A DNA stretch of 64,000 bases from MFD09286-c1 sp963701015 (lineage in GTDB: Bacteria; Bacteroidota; Bacteroidia; Bacteroidales; DTGW01): positions 2,852,001 to 2,916,000 of the forward strand of contig OY969556.1 in assembly GCA_963701015.1 (NCBI GenBank), in the 5' to 3' direction. Made by a program: the position numbers and the translations under genes. Below, piece after piece: positions 1 to 8,569 of the stretch (positions are counted from its first letter, which is position 1; each line of letters starts with the position of its first letter). A model generated the notes under the pieces. The model ran no database searches. It worked only from the letters and a program-made list of their open reading frames with translations, and was not told the DNA's origin.

Positions 1-251
1 ATACATTCGTCTGATGCAGCAATTGCATATTGAGTGTATAAGTCCATCTTTCTGGCTTCTTGCTTTTCAATATATTGTAAAACATCGAAACCTTTCACTT
101 CACAGGCAAATTTAGTTTTATGATAGGTAGTATCAAATTTTGTAATTGCAGATGCACCACTTTTACCTTTTATCAAATTCTCCCAATAGTCGCCAACGTT
201 ATTACCAATTGGTGTTATAGCTCCCAGTCCTGTTACTACTACTCTTTTCAT
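1..251 (-). CDS. fabF: FabF, beta-ketoacyl-ACP synthase II (5' part only)
   Basis: The reverse strand encodes a protein that starts MKRVVVTGLGAITPIGNNV, which is the standard amino end of the condensing enzyme FabF/KAS II. This enzyme joins malonyl-ACP to a growing acyl-ACP during fatty acid elongation in the cytoplasm. Only about 83 residues lie in the window; the catalytic Cys-His-His residues would be beyond the left edge, so they cannot be checked. The start is the ATG read from 251 downward, which gives the family's usual first residues. The gene follows a TetR regulator on the same strand, and a palindrome shared with that regulator's promoter lies 43 bases before the start, suggesting direct control by it. 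The family call is sure; assignment to FabF rather than another KAS paralogue is likely. Confidence 0.9.
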   Translation of the reverse strand, partial: MKRVVVTGLGAITPIGNNVGDYWENLIKGKSGASAITKFDTTYHKTKFACEVKGFDVLQYIEKQEARKMDLYTQYAIAASDEC

Positions 252-293
252 ACAAATTTGCTTTAAAATATTAATTATTCATTTTCGTCATAT

Positions 294-311
294 ACCTACT
301 AATAAGTAAGT
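294..311. promoter_or_regulatory. Probable TetR operator before fabF
   Basis: The 18 bases ACCTACTAATAAGTAAGT differ at one position from the perfect palindrome at 922-939 upstream of the TetR gene. The site lies between the TetR stop and the fabF start. A shared palindrome before the regulator and its neighbour is the usual arrangement for a TetR repressor that controls both. Binding is inferred, not shown. Confidence 0.6.
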
Positions 312-327
312 AAAATTAGTAAATTTT

Positions 328-897
328 TTAGGGTTTTAAATCTTCAACAACAGCCTGACATATACTTTTATAGTCTAACTTATCCATGATCCTCGATAAT
401 TGTAAACTTGCAACTAAACTCGAAAATATAACCGTTGCCTTATCTTTAGGCTCATCATTAAACACAAACACTTTTTTCTCTTTGCCAGAATTTAGAATAT
501 TTGTAAGCCATTTAAGAATTATTTCCGTCATTTTAACAAGTTCAATTTGAGTAGTTTCATTTAAAGTATTAAAATCGGGACCTAAAGAACCTACTATGCA
601 TAATTTTTGTTCTCTATGACTTTTAATATATATTTTGATAAATGTGTCCAGTTGTTTCCATTCATCAAATCCACGACTATGCATATTGTCAACCATTTCT
701 TCAAATCGTTGAATATTTGTTTTTACTATGCTGGTACCAAGATTTTCTTTTGTCGGAAAATAGTAATGAACAGCAGCATTCTTAATGCCCAATTCTGTTG
801 AAATGTCCTGATAACTGAAGGCATTATATCCTTTGGTGCGAATAAGATTTTCTCCTAATTCAATTATCTTTTCACGTGTTACTGACATTTTATACAA
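328..897 (-). CDS. TetR/AcrR family transcriptional regulator
   Basis: A 189-residue protein of normal TetR length. Residues about 8-55 form the DNA-binding domain, with the typical recognition region DISTELGIKNAAVHYYFPTK; the rest is the helical ligand-binding and dimer domain, which is not conserved enough to name a ligand. The true start may be the second ATG at 888 (MSVTREK), which fits family starts better than MYKMS. It is followed on the same strand by fabF. A perfect palindrome lies just upstream (922-939) and a near copy lies before fabF (294-311), so autoregulation and control of fabF are likely. A role in fatty-acid or lipid homeostasis is an inference from position only. Confidence 0.85.
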   Translation of the reverse strand: MYKMSVTREKIIELGENLIRTKGYNAFSYQDISTELGIKNAAVHYYFPTKENLGTSIVKTNIQRFEEMVDNMHSRGFDEWKQLDTFIKIYIKSHREQKLCIVGSLGPDFNTLNETTQIELVKMTEIILKWLTNILNSGKEKKVFVFNDEPKDKATVIFSSLVASLQLSRIMDKLDYKSICQAVVEDLKP

Positions 898-921
898 TAA
901 TTAGTAAATCGGGACAAATAT

Positions 922-939
922 ACTTACTAATAAGTAAGT
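922..939. promoter_or_regulatory. Probable TetR operator before the TetR gene
   Basis: The sequence ACTTACT-AATA-AGTAAGT is a perfect inverted repeat with 7-base arms and a 4-base spacer, 25 bases before the TetR start. A copy with one mismatch lies before fabF at 294-311. The length and symmetry suit a TetR dimer. The site probably mediates autorepression. Confidence 0.65.
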
Positions 940-1047
940 AACAAAATTAATTTACTTTTTTATTTTTATGATAGATATTAATAAATTTAGACGAAATGAG
1001 AAATAAGCATCTAGACACAAAAATCATTTGTAATTAATAAATCGGTT

Positions 1048-2919
1048 TTAGCTTAATTCGCTCAATTCCATCCATCGCTCCGTTTTTTGATCAATTAATT
1101 TAAGTATTTCTCCTAAGCGATTACTCTTTACCACTATTTCATCGGCAGTCAAAAGTGACGCGCTTAAATTATTTTCAATAGCTTCTTTTTCAGTTTCTAG
1201 CTTTTCTATTTCTTTAGTTAGCAAATCAAATTCACGTTGTTCTTTAAATGAGAGTTTCTTTTGTGCAGTTTTAATTGAATTTTGACTTCTATCAACCGGT
1301 TTCTTTTCTTCTTTAGCAGTTATTTTGTTTTCTTTTTCAGTTTGAATAAGGTTAGCACGATAATCGCTATAATTTCCCGGAAAATCTTTTATTTGCCCAT
1401 TTCCTTCAAAAACAAACACATGGTCAACCAGTTTATCCATAAAATATCTGTCGTGCGAAACGATAATGGTGCAACCGCTAAAATTTTGTAAATAATCTTC
1501 CAAAACATTTAAAGTAAGTATATCCAAATCGTTAGTTGGTTCGTCAAGAATCAGGAAATTTGGATTTTTCATTAAAATGGTCATCAAATATAACCTGCGT
1601 TTTTCACCTCCGCTTAATTTGTAAACAAATGAATACTGCACTTCAGGCGGAAATAAAAAATAATTTAAAAATTGCGAAACGCTCATTTTATTCCCATCGC
1701 CCAATGTAACAACTTCGGCAATTGAAGTAGCCACATCAATAACTTTCATGTTTTCGTCAAAACTCAGCCCATCCTGACGATAATATCCAAATGAAATTGT
1801 TTCGCCAACGCTAATAATTCCGCTGTCAGGCTTTAAATTACCCGTAATTAAGTTCAGGAAGGTTGACTTGCCGCTACCATTGTCGCCGATAATGCCAACC
1901 TTCTCAAACCTCGAGAATACATAGCTAAAGTCATTTACAATTTTAACTTCACCAAAACTTTTCGCCAAATGTTCTATTTCAATTATTTTTGAACCCAACC
2001 TTGTTGATTGCACGTTAATATTTACCTGCTTTTCATTGCGCGAAGCGGAAGCTTTTTCTTTCAAATCCTGAAAAGCATCTACACGGTATTTTGCCTTGGT
2101 ACCTCGCGCTTTAGGCATTCTTCGAATCCAGTCCAATTCTTTGCGCATCAGGTTTTTAGCCTTATCGACATTTGTTGTTTCATTCTCCAGCCTTTCCGAT
2201 CGTTTTTCGAGGTAATACGAATAATTTCCAGCATAACTGAAAAGTTTTTTATTGTCAATTTCAATAATTTCATTGCAAACCCTGTCGAGAAAATAGCGGT
2301 CGTGCGTAACCATGAGCAAAGTGAAATTCCCTTCAGTCAAAAAGTCTTCGAGCCATTCAATCATTTCCAAATCAAGATGATTGGTAGGTTCATCAAGTAT
2401 CAGCAAATCGGGGTTATTGATGAGTGCATTTGCTAGTGCAACTCTTTTTTTTTGTCCTCCCGAAAGGGTTCCCATTAATTTATCAAAATCGGTAATCCTT
2501 AATTTTCCTAATATCTGTTTTATTCGATGTTCATAGTCCCAGGCATTATTGGCTTCCATTTGTTCTAAAGCTTTTTGCTGACGTGCTTTATTCTCCGAAA
2601 CCATTGCTTTTTCGTACTCTTCAATCACATGCACCATTTGCGAGGAGGACGCCATCACCTGCTCAATTACAGTCTTATTCTTATCGAATTTCGGGTCATG
2701 CTCCAGGAAACCAATGGAAATATCTTTATGAAACATTACTGAACCTGTATCAGGCGTATCTTTTCCACATAAAATATTGAATAAAGTGGTCTTACCAGTT
2801 CCATTGGGAGCAATTAGTGCAATTTTTTGACCTTGTCCTAATTGAAACGAAATATTTTCGAACATTACATAGGAACCATAACTTTTAGAAAGATTTTCGA
2901 TTTGTAAATAACTGATCAT
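1048..2919 (-). CDS. ABC-F family ATPase, Uup-like
   Basis: A 623-residue soluble protein with two ABC ATPase domains and no membrane segments, which is the ABC-F layout. The first domain has Walker A PNGTGKTT near residues 38-45 and signature LSGGQKKR near 152. The second has GDNGSGKST near 343 and LSGGEKRR near 433. Between them lies a charged linker (about 235-300) and the end (about 535-623) is a lysine/glutamate-rich coiled coil, as in Uup. ABC-F proteins act on the ribosome; Uup is linked to ribosome rescue and to DNA precise excision in E. coli. Nothing here points to antibiotic resistance. It is transcribed alone, followed after 150 bases by the TetR gene on the same strand. Confidence 0.88.
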   Translation of the reverse strand: MISYLQIENLSKSYGSYVMFENISFQLGQGQKIALIAPNGTGKTTLFNILCGKDTPDTGSVMFHKDISIGFLEHDPKFDKNKTVIEQVMASSSQMVHVIEEYEKAMVSENKARQQKALEQMEANNAWDYEHRIKQILGKLRITDFDKLMGTLSGGQKKRVALANALINNPDLLILDEPTNHLDLEMIEWLEDFLTEGNFTLLMVTHDRYFLDRVCNEIIEIDNKKLFSYAGNYSYYLEKRSERLENETTNVDKAKNLMRKELDWIRRMPKARGTKAKYRVDAFQDLKEKASASRNEKQVNINVQSTRLGSKIIEIEHLAKSFGEVKIVNDFSYVFSRFEKVGIIGDNGSGKSTFLNLITGNLKPDSGIISVGETISFGYYRQDGLSFDENMKVIDVATSIAEVVTLGDGNKMSVSQFLNYFLFPPEVQYSFVYKLSGGEKRRLYLMTILMKNPNFLILDEPTNDLDILTLNVLEDYLQNFSGCTIIVSHDRYFMDKLVDHVFVFEGNGQIKDFPGNYSDYRANLIQTEKENKITAKEEKKPVDRSQNSIKTAQKKLSFKEQREFDLLTKEIEKLETEKEAIENNLSASLLTADEIVVKSNRLGEILKLIDQKTERWMELSELS

Positions 2920-3069
2920 TCCTGAATTTTTTGCAAAAATAGGCTAATCTTTAAATTTATTTGGACTACTATATTTTTTAATAGTTTGTAATTCTGATAA
3001 AATAAGAAGCGCATCCAAAAATATTTGTTTTAAAAATTATTCAAGTTCAATTCAATCATTCACTTATAA

Positions 3070-3084
3070 ATACTACTTTAGTAT
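3070..3084. promoter_or_regulatory. Small inverted repeat before the GH105 gene
   Basis: ATACTA-ctt-TAGTAT is an inverted repeat with 6-base arms, 14 bases before the start codon. It could be an operator or a short hairpin in the leader. The arms are short and AT-rich, so chance is possible. Confidence 0.25.
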
Positions 3085-3098
3085 AAAAAAGAATTCCA

Positions 3099-4331
3099 AT
3101 GAAAAAATTTCTAATTCCAATTTTATTTGCAATTACTCAACTTAACCTTCAAGGTCAATCCTACCCATCAGATATAGATATAGTTAGAATGATAGCTGAT
3201 AATATAATTGAACATACTTCCTATACAATTAACGATGAAAATGGCAACATCTTTACTTCAACTAATAATATTATACCAAATAAAATTTATCATATAACCA
3301 GTCCTTATGTTGAATGGAAATACTGGAACGGTGTTTTAAATATTGCGATGCTGGAGCTGGCAAATGTTTCAAATGATGAAAAGTACAAAAATCAAACCTT
3401 GAATAATTATAGTTTTGTTTTTAGTAACCTCGATTTTTTCGAAGCTTTAAATAAAAAAGGAATATACAATACAGGTTTGGAACAATTTTTCAGGATGCAA
3501 ATGCTCGACGACTGTGGCGCAATGGCTGCAGGTTTAGTAGATGTTTATCATTTGGATTCTGACAAAAGATATATAACATATATTCACAAAACTGCCAATT
3601 TTATTTTAAATAAAGAAAATCGATTAATGGATGGAACCCTTGCCAGAAACGGCCCTTATAATAAAACACTTTGGCTTGACGACCTTTATATGAGCGTGCC
3701 TTTTTTAGCACGATATGGACAACTAACTGGGGATACTGTTTATTTTAATTTTGCTGCCAAACAAATAATTCAGTTCACAAAATATTTATACGATAAAACG
3801 AGTGGTATATATTTTCATTGCTATTTTGATAGTTTAAAACAAAATGGAGTTGCTCACTGGGGACGTGCAAATGGTTGGAGTATTATGGCACAGGTTAATT
3901 TACTCAGTTTTTTACCACATAATTATCCATTAAGAGATACACTTTTAAGAATATTCAGGCAACAGGTAAATGGTTTGGCAAGGTTTCAAAGCGAAAGTGG
4001 GTTATGGAACCAGTTGCTTGATAAAAATGATTCTTATCTTGAAACATCTTGTTCCGCTATGTTTACTTATGCTATAGCAAAAGGTGTGAATGAAGGTTGG
4101 CTTGACAAACGCTATAGTTCAATTGCTATTGATGGTTGGGAAGGTTTAAAATCAAAAATAAGGCCCGAAGGACAAATTACTGATGTTTGCGTAGGTACTG
4201 GTATTGAAAACAATTTGCCATTTTACTACAAAAGGCCTACCGCACTCAATGATATTCATGGTTTAGGTGCAATTATATTAGCAGGTTGCGAAATAATTAA
4301 ATTAAAGGAAAACTTGAAACCTAAAAACTAA
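3099..4331 (+). CDS. GH105/GH88-type unsaturated rhamnogalacturonyl hydrolase, exported
   Basis: A 410-residue protein with a signal peptide (MKKFLIPILFAITQLNLQGQ) followed by an (alpha/alpha)6 glycosidase domain. Family motifs are visible: LDDCGAMAAGL near residue 139, with the Asp thought to be catalytic in YteR-type enzymes, and HWGRANGWSIMAQ near 251. These enzymes hydrate and release the unsaturated uronic acid left at the end of pectin fragments by lyases, here outside the cytoplasm, probably in the periplasm. The gene stands alone, between the divergent ABC-F gene and nusB. Its substrate fits the pectinesterase and hybrid sensor at 12-20.7 kb, so it is likely part of the same pectin/rhamnogalacturonan response. 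The family is clear; the exact substrate is not. Confidence 0.85.
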   Translation: MKKFLIPILFAITQLNLQGQSYPSDIDIVRMIADNIIEHTSYTINDENGNIFTSTNNIIPNKIYHITSPYVEWKYWNGVLNIAMLELANVSNDEKYKNQTLNNYSFVFSNLDFFEALNKKGIYNTGLEQFFRMQMLDDCGAMAAGLVDVYHLDSDKRYITYIHKTANFILNKENRLMDGTLARNGPYNKTLWLDDLYMSVPFLARYGQLTGDTVYFNFAAKQIIQFTKYLYDKTSGIYFHCYFDSLKQNGVAHWGRANGWSIMAQVNLLSFLPHNYPLRDTLLRIFRQQVNGLARFQSESGLWNQLLDKNDSYLETSCSAMFTYAIAKGVNEGWLDKRYSSIAIDGWEGLKSKIRPEGQITDVCVGTGIENNLPFYYKRPTALNDIHGLGAIILAGCEIIKLKENLKPKN

Positions 4332-4543
4332 TGCTCTTGCAAATATTTATTGACAATTAATATGAAATTGTTGATTTTACAGCAATTACATCATTGGCCC
4401 TGTTGTTTTTTATTCTATAATTTTTGAAATATTTAAGAGCAACAATTTTAAATAATAAAGTGAATAAAACATCCTTAAGTTTAAAATTTTAGGTACTCGA
4501 AAAAATCAACAGCTTTTTTCAAAACATTTTATCAAAAAAATAA

Positions 4544-4576
4544 TTCGAAAGAATTAAATTGAAAAATATAACTTTG
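4544..4576 (+). promoter_or_regulatory. Bacteroidota-type promoter of nusB
   Basis: A perfect -7 element TAACTTTG lies at 4569-4576, with a weaker TTCG at 4544-4547 at the expected 21-base spacing for the -33 element. Transcription would start about 30 bases before the nusB ATG. Confidence 0.45.
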
Positions 4577-4611
4577 CAGCCTTATTAATTTTATTAAACA
4601 GTTCTTTAGGA

Positions 4612-5625
4612 ATGATTAGCAGGCGGCTCATAAGGGTAAAGATATTGCAGGTTTTATATGCCGATCACAATAAAAACGATCAATCAATCAACCAATCAGA
4701 AAAGGAATTATTTTTTAGCATCAACAAGTCGTACGATTTGTACCATTTGCTTTTGCTTATTCCGGTTGAACTGGTAAAGTATGAAGAACAGCGGATTGAT
4801 ATGGCAAAACAAAAATTAATCCAAAAGGCTGAAGATACGAATCCAAATACACGTTTTGCCGACAATAAACTCGTTGAACAAATCCGCAAGAACTGGGCTT
4901 TAAGCAAATATGTTTCGGAAAATAAAATATCATGGGTAAATAATCCCGAGCTTATTAGAAACCTTTATAACCAAATAAGAACAAAGGATTATTTTATTGA
5001 ATATCTTAAAAAGCCTTCCAATACTTACGAAGATGACAAATGGATTATTTTAAGAATTTTGGAAGAAGAATTGCCTGTTTTCGATGAAATGGATTCCACA
5101 CTTGAAGAACAAAGTATCTTCTGGAATGACGATATTGGTTTTATTCTAAGTATGGTTATAAAAACACTTCAAAATTTTAAGGAAAAAAGTGGATCAGAAA
5201 AGCCATTAATGCCTTTGTACAAAAACGATGACGACCAGCAATTTGCCAAGACCTTATACCGGAAAGTAATGATTAACCACGATGAATACGGTTTAATGAT
5301 TAAAAATCATTCTCAAAACTGGGATTACGAGCGTATTGCTTTAATTGATATTTTAATAATGCAACTGGCAATTTGTGAAATTCTTGAATTCCCTTCTATT
5401 CCTATTAAAGTGTCATTGAATGAATATATCGAAATTGCTAAAGATTATAGCACAAGCAACAGCAATACTTTCATTAACGGAATTTTAGACAATCTGGTTA
5501 AAAACCTGAAAGCTGAAAATAAAATTATTAAAACCGGCCGTGGATTAATTGAAGAAACAGCTGAGAGAAACCATGAACCTGCAAACCGAAAATCGGAAAT
5601 TGGAAAAAAAAGTTATGAATTATAG
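4612..5625 (+). CDS. nusB: NusB, transcription antitermination factor
   Basis: The protein starts MISRRLIRVKILQVLYA, the hallmark first helix of NusB, and its last third (about residues 205-315) holds the conserved NusB fold with ALIDILIMQLAICEIL and LNEYIEIAKDYS. NusB binds boxA RNA together with NusE (S10) to prevent early termination in ribosomal RNA operons. At 337 residues it is the long form seen in Bacteroidota, with an extra helical stretch in the middle, roughly twice the length of E. coli NusB. The last ~25 residues (after about 312) are charged, repetitive and not part of the fold; they come from a low-complexity stretch that continues past the stop. A typical promoter lies 35 bases upstream. 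yajC follows after 153 bases. Confidence 0.93.
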   Translation: MISRRLIRVKILQVLYADHNKNDQSINQSEKELFFSINKSYDLYHLLLLIPVELVKYEEQRIDMAKQKLIQKAEDTNPNTRFADNKLVEQIRKNWALSKYVSENKISWVNNPELIRNLYNQIRTKDYFIEYLKKPSNTYEDDKWIILRILEEELPVFDEMDSTLEEQSIFWNDDIGFILSMVIKTLQNFKEKSGSEKPLMPLYKNDDDQQFAKTLYRKVMINHDEYGLMIKNHSQNWDYERIALIDILIMQLAICEILEFPSIPIKVSLNEYIEIAKDYSTSNSNTFINGILDNLVKNLKAENKIIKTGRGLIEETAERNHEPANRKSEIGKKSYEL

Positions 5626-5707
5626 ACAAATGAAACTTGAAAAATGAATCGGATATTCTTTAAAAATCAGCATTTCTCAAATTTCATTCTTAAGCTTTAT
5701 TATTCCG

Positions 5708-5739
5708 TTTGCTAGTTCTTTAAAATTGTAGTTATTTTG
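5708..5739 (+). promoter_or_regulatory. Bacteroidota-type promoter of yajC
   Basis: TTTG at 5708-5711 is followed after 20 bases by TTATTTTG at 5732-5739, which differs from the TAnnTTTG -7 consensus at one position. It lies about 40 bases before the yajC start and would drive the yajC-ybbR-coaE group. Confidence 0.45.
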
Positions 5740-5778
5740 CCTAAAATATTGTTTATTTAAATTTAAAAAGAAGAAAGA

Positions 5779-6105
5779 ATGAAAAGTTTGTTATTCATCA
5801 AATTAGTGCTTTTACAAACCACACAAGGAAATCCATTAACAACATTCCTGCCATTATTATTAATTATAGTAGTGTTTTACTTTTTCATGATTCGCCCACA
5901 AATGAAGCGTCAGAAAGAGTTGAAGAAATTTCGTGAAGAATTAAAAAAAGGAGATAAAGTTATTACTACTGGTGGAATTTATGGACGTATTGTTGAAATT
6001 GATAGCACAAGTCCTACCATAATGATTGAAATTGATTCAAATGTCAAAATAAAAGTTGACAAATCAGCAATCTTAAAAGACCCTAGCGATATTGCACAGA
6101 GATAA
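5779..6105 (+). CDS. yajC: YajC, preprotein translocase accessory subunit
   Basis: A 108-residue inner-membrane protein with one membrane helix (about residues 20-38) ending in the family motif FFMIRPQMKRQKE, followed by a small cytoplasmic beta domain with KGDKVITTGGIYGRI. YajC associates with SecDF and the SecYEG translocon. It begins a group typical of Bacteroidota (yajC, ybbR-like, coaE). A short hairpin directly follows the stop and a longer inverted repeat fills the gap to the next gene, so transcription of the downstream genes may be reduced or separately controlled. Confidence 0.93.
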   Translation: MKSLLFIKLVLLQTTQGNPLTTFLPLLLIIVVFYFFMIRPQMKRQKELKKFREELKKGDKVITTGGIYGRIVEIDSTSPTIMIEIDSNVKIKVDKSAILKDPSDIAQR

Positions 6106-6124
6106 TTGACGAAAGTCAATTTTA
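6104..6124 (+). terminator. Short hairpin after yajC
   Basis: AATTGAC-gaaa-GTCAATT is a 7-bp stem with a GAAA tetraloop overlapping the yajC stop and followed by TTT. It is weak as a terminator because the T run is short; it may instead stabilise the 3' end or separate yajC from ybbR. Confidence 0.4.
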
Positions 6125-6134
6125 TAATAGGTAG

Positions 6135-6198
6135 AATAATGAATATTGAATTTCAAATTATTGGTTAATACAATTTTAGTCTTTCGATATTCATTATT
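6135..6198. repeat. 12-bp inverted repeat with 40-base spacer
   Basis: AATAATGAATAT at 6135-6146 is matched by its exact reverse complement at 6187-6198, followed by TTTTGTTTTT. In RNA this would form a long-looped hairpin ending in a U-rich tract, 27 bases before the ybbR-like start. Function is not known. Confidence 0.4.
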
Positions 6199-6224
6199 TT
6201 GTTTTTACAAATAAATTATTTGCT

Positions 6225-7220
6225 TTGGAAAAAGAGCAAAAAAAAAATGATGTTACCAGCATTAATCGCAAGGAATATAGACTAAGACAAAAAGTCCTTG
6301 TGTTTTTGTTTTTCCTTGTGCTATCAACTATTTTCTGGCTTTTAAATACGCTCGACCATAATTTTTCAGCCAATATAACTTTTCCAATTCGTTATATACT
6401 TTTGCGTCCCGACAGGGAAATGGTTGGAAATATCCCCGAAGAAATTACCGTAAATGTTTCCGGACAAGGTTATGCTTTGTTACGAGGAATTTTAACAAGC
6501 AGTCAGCATCCGATTATATTCAGGATGATTACATTAGACCTCAACAATGTTCCTGGCGATTCCGGAAAGTTATATTTACTTACCAATAATTTAAAAGATA
6601 ATATTCAAAGGCAGATTAATACTGAATTCACTTTAAATTATATATCACCAGATACTTTGTTTTATGCTTTTTCACCCATTGTACGTAAAAAGGTAAGCAT
6701 AGAGCCAGATATAGATATCGAATTCGAAAAGCAATTTATGCAGGGCGGAAGTATAGTAGCAATGCCTGATAGTATTGTTATAACCGGGCCAGAATCAACT
6801 TTGGATACAATTGACCATGTTTATACCGAATATAAAAAATATACCCGCACTAACAGAACTTTCTCTGAGGAATTAAAATTGTTGCCAATTGACAACGTTT
6901 CTTTTACAAAAAAAATAGTTGTCATTTCGGTGCCGGTTGAAAAGTTTACTGAATCGTCCATTAATGTTCCAATAAAAATTATAAATATACCTGATAGCAT
7001 GGAAATGAAGCTTTTCCCAACTTTTATAAAAGTAAATTATATAGTTGCTTTAGATAATTATAATAAAGTTTCGGTTTGGAATTTCAGGGCAACGGTTGAT
7101 TATAATATGGCCCATTCAAGTATTAACAATAAGCTGAAAGTCACTCTTGAACGCCAACCGGCAATAATACGTTCAGTCTCATTCAGGCCTAAAAATGTCG
7201 ATTACATTATAGTAAAATAA
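6225..7220 (+). CDS. YbbR/CdaR-like membrane-anchored protein
   Basis: A 331-residue protein with a positively charged start, one membrane helix at about residues 25-45 (VLVFLFFLVLSTIFWLL) and an extracytoplasmic part made of YbbR-like beta domains. In Firmicutes YbbR proteins (CdaR) regulate the cyclic-di-AMP synthase CdaA; in Bacteroidota the homologue lies between yajC and coaE, as here, and its role is less clear. No in-frame ATG occurs before the membrane helix, so the start is probably TTG at 6225. The stop overlaps the coaE start by one base, implying translational coupling. The family call rests on size, topology, position and recognisable YbbR-like segments such as PEEITVNVSGQG. Confidence 0.7.
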   Translation: MEKEQKKNDVTSINRKEYRLRQKVLVFLFFLVLSTIFWLLNTLDHNFSANITFPIRYILLRPDREMVGNIPEEITVNVSGQGYALLRGILTSSQHPIIFRMITLDLNNVPGDSGKLYLLTNNLKDNIQRQINTEFTLNYISPDTLFYAFSPIVRKKVSIEPDIDIEFEKQFMQGGSIVAMPDSIVITGPESTLDTIDHVYTEYKKYTRTNRTFSEELKLLPIDNVSFTKKIVVISVPVEKFTESSINVPIKIINIPDSMEMKLFPTFIKVNYIVALDNYNKVSVWNFRATVDYNMAHSSINNKLKVTLERQPAIIRSVSFRPKNVDYIIVK

Positions 7221-7807
7221 TGATGAAAATTGGCATTACCGGTGGTATTGGCTCAGGAAAATCTGTAGTTTGTGAAATATTCAAACATTTGGGTATTCCA
7301 GTATTTAATGCCGATGAAGAAGCCAAAACCTTATTAAATTCGAATCTGGTAAGGGATTTTTATTATACCCTGTTTGGCGAAAAAGCATTCACAAACAATA
7401 TTCCTGACAAAAAGAAAATTGCTTCCTTAATATTCAGTGACAAACAGGCTTTGGAAAAAGTTAACAATTTTATTCATCCGCTTGTTTTTAATAAATTTGA
7501 AAACTGGTGTACAAAATATGATGAAATGCCTTATGTTATTCATGAAGCAGCATTAATTTTTGAAAGTAAAAGTCAGGGGCATTTTAATTCTACAATTCTA
7601 GTTCACGCACCTGTCGAAATGCGCATCCAACGAGTGATATTTCGTGATAAGGTTGAAAGGTTTATTGTAGAACAAAGGATAAACAACCAAATGAAGGATG
7701 ATGAAAAAATTAAATTAACGAATTATATAATTAATAACAATGGCCTGGACTTATTAATTCCTCAGGTTTTGACTTTGCATAATAAAATTATTTCAAGAAA
7801 TATTTAA
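7220..7807 (+). CDS. coaE: CoaE, dephospho-CoA kinase
   Basis: A 195-residue P-loop kinase of normal length. The ATP-binding loop GITGGIGSGKS is at residues 5-15, followed by the substrate region FNADEEAK and the HPLVF segment. It catalyses the last step of coenzyme A synthesis, phosphorylating the ribose 3'-hydroxyl of dephospho-CoA in the cytoplasm. The start ATG overlaps the stop of the upstream ybbR-like gene by one base; the second codon is also ATG, so the start could be three bases later. The TerB/DnaJ gene follows after 12 bases, so the group is probably one operon. Confidence 0.95.
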   Translation: MMKIGITGGIGSGKSVVCEIFKHLGIPVFNADEEAKTLLNSNLVRDFYYTLFGEKAFTNNIPDKKKIASLIFSDKQALEKVNNFIHPLVFNKFENWCTKYDEMPYVIHEAALIFESKSQGHFNSTILVHAPVEMRIQRVIFRDKVERFIVEQRINNQMKDDEKIKLTNYIINNNGLDLLIPQVLTLHNKIISRNI

Positions 7808-7819
7808 AAAGAATACACA

Positions 7820-8539
7820 ATGGCTGGTTTTGGAAAATGGATTGGTGGTGGTTTAGGATGGGTCTTCGGCGGACCGATTGGAGCATTTTTAGGTTTTGCT
7901 ATTGGTGCAGTTTTCGATAATGTTGAAGTGAAGGCTGGTCATGCAATGCAAACTACAGCCGGTGATTTCATGGTAAGCTTATTGGTGCTTATGGCGGCGG
8001 TTATGAAAGCCGATAGTAAAATAATGAAATCGGAACTTGATTATGTAAAAACATATCTGCTCAGGACATTTGGCGAAGACGATACAGCCGAAGCTTTAAA
8101 ATTGCTTAAAGATATATTGGCCAAGCCATCTATTCCACTAGCCGATGTTTGTTCACAAATCCGCACACATGTTGATTATTCATCTCGATTGCAATTGCTT
8201 CATTTGTTATATGGAATAGCCAAAGCTGATGGAATTATAACACCTGATGAAGTTGAAACTATTGAAGAAATTAGTGTACGGCTTGGTATTAGCTCTGCCG
8301 ACCTGAATTCAATTAAATCAATGTTTATTGAAGAAACAGGTTGGGCATATAAAGTACTTGAAATTGAAAATACTGCAACAAATGATGAAATTAAAAAGGC
8401 ATATCGCCAAATGGCAGTAAAATATCATCCCGATAAAGTTTCCTATTTAGGCGATGAAATAAGAAATGCGGCAAATGAAAAATTTCAAAAAGTAAACGAA
8501 GCTTACGAAAAAATTAAAAAAGAAAGAGGGATTGTATAA
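7820..8539 (+). CDS. DjlA-like membrane co-chaperone (TerB + J domain)
   Basis: A 239-residue protein with three parts. Residues 5-35 are a glycine-rich membrane segment (WIGGGLGWVFGGPIGAFLG) like that of DjlA. Residues about 50-160 are an acidic helical TerB-like domain. Residues about 174-237 are a J domain with helix II and the obligatory HPD near 202-204. DjlA-type proteins stimulate DnaK at the membrane and in E. coli affect capsule signalling. It lies 12 bases after coaE and is probably cotranscribed. The architecture is clear; the client is unknown. Confidence 0.85.
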   Translation: MAGFGKWIGGGLGWVFGGPIGAFLGFAIGAVFDNVEVKAGHAMQTTAGDFMVSLLVLMAAVMKADSKIMKSELDYVKTYLLRTFGEDDTAEALKLLKDILAKPSIPLADVCSQIRTHVDYSSRLQLLHLLYGIAKADGIITPDEVETIEEISVRLGISSADLNSIKSMFIEETGWAYKVLEIENTATNDEIKKAYRQMAVKYHPDKVSYLGDEIRNAANEKFQKVNEAYEKIKKERGIV

Positions 8540-8569
8540 TATCTGAAGGTAACTTTAGAAATACTTATA

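Noticed and set aside
1282..2780. Plus-strand frames of 65-142 codons inside the ABC-F gene
   Set aside because: Complete overlap with a well-conserved gene on the other strand; no similarity to real proteins.
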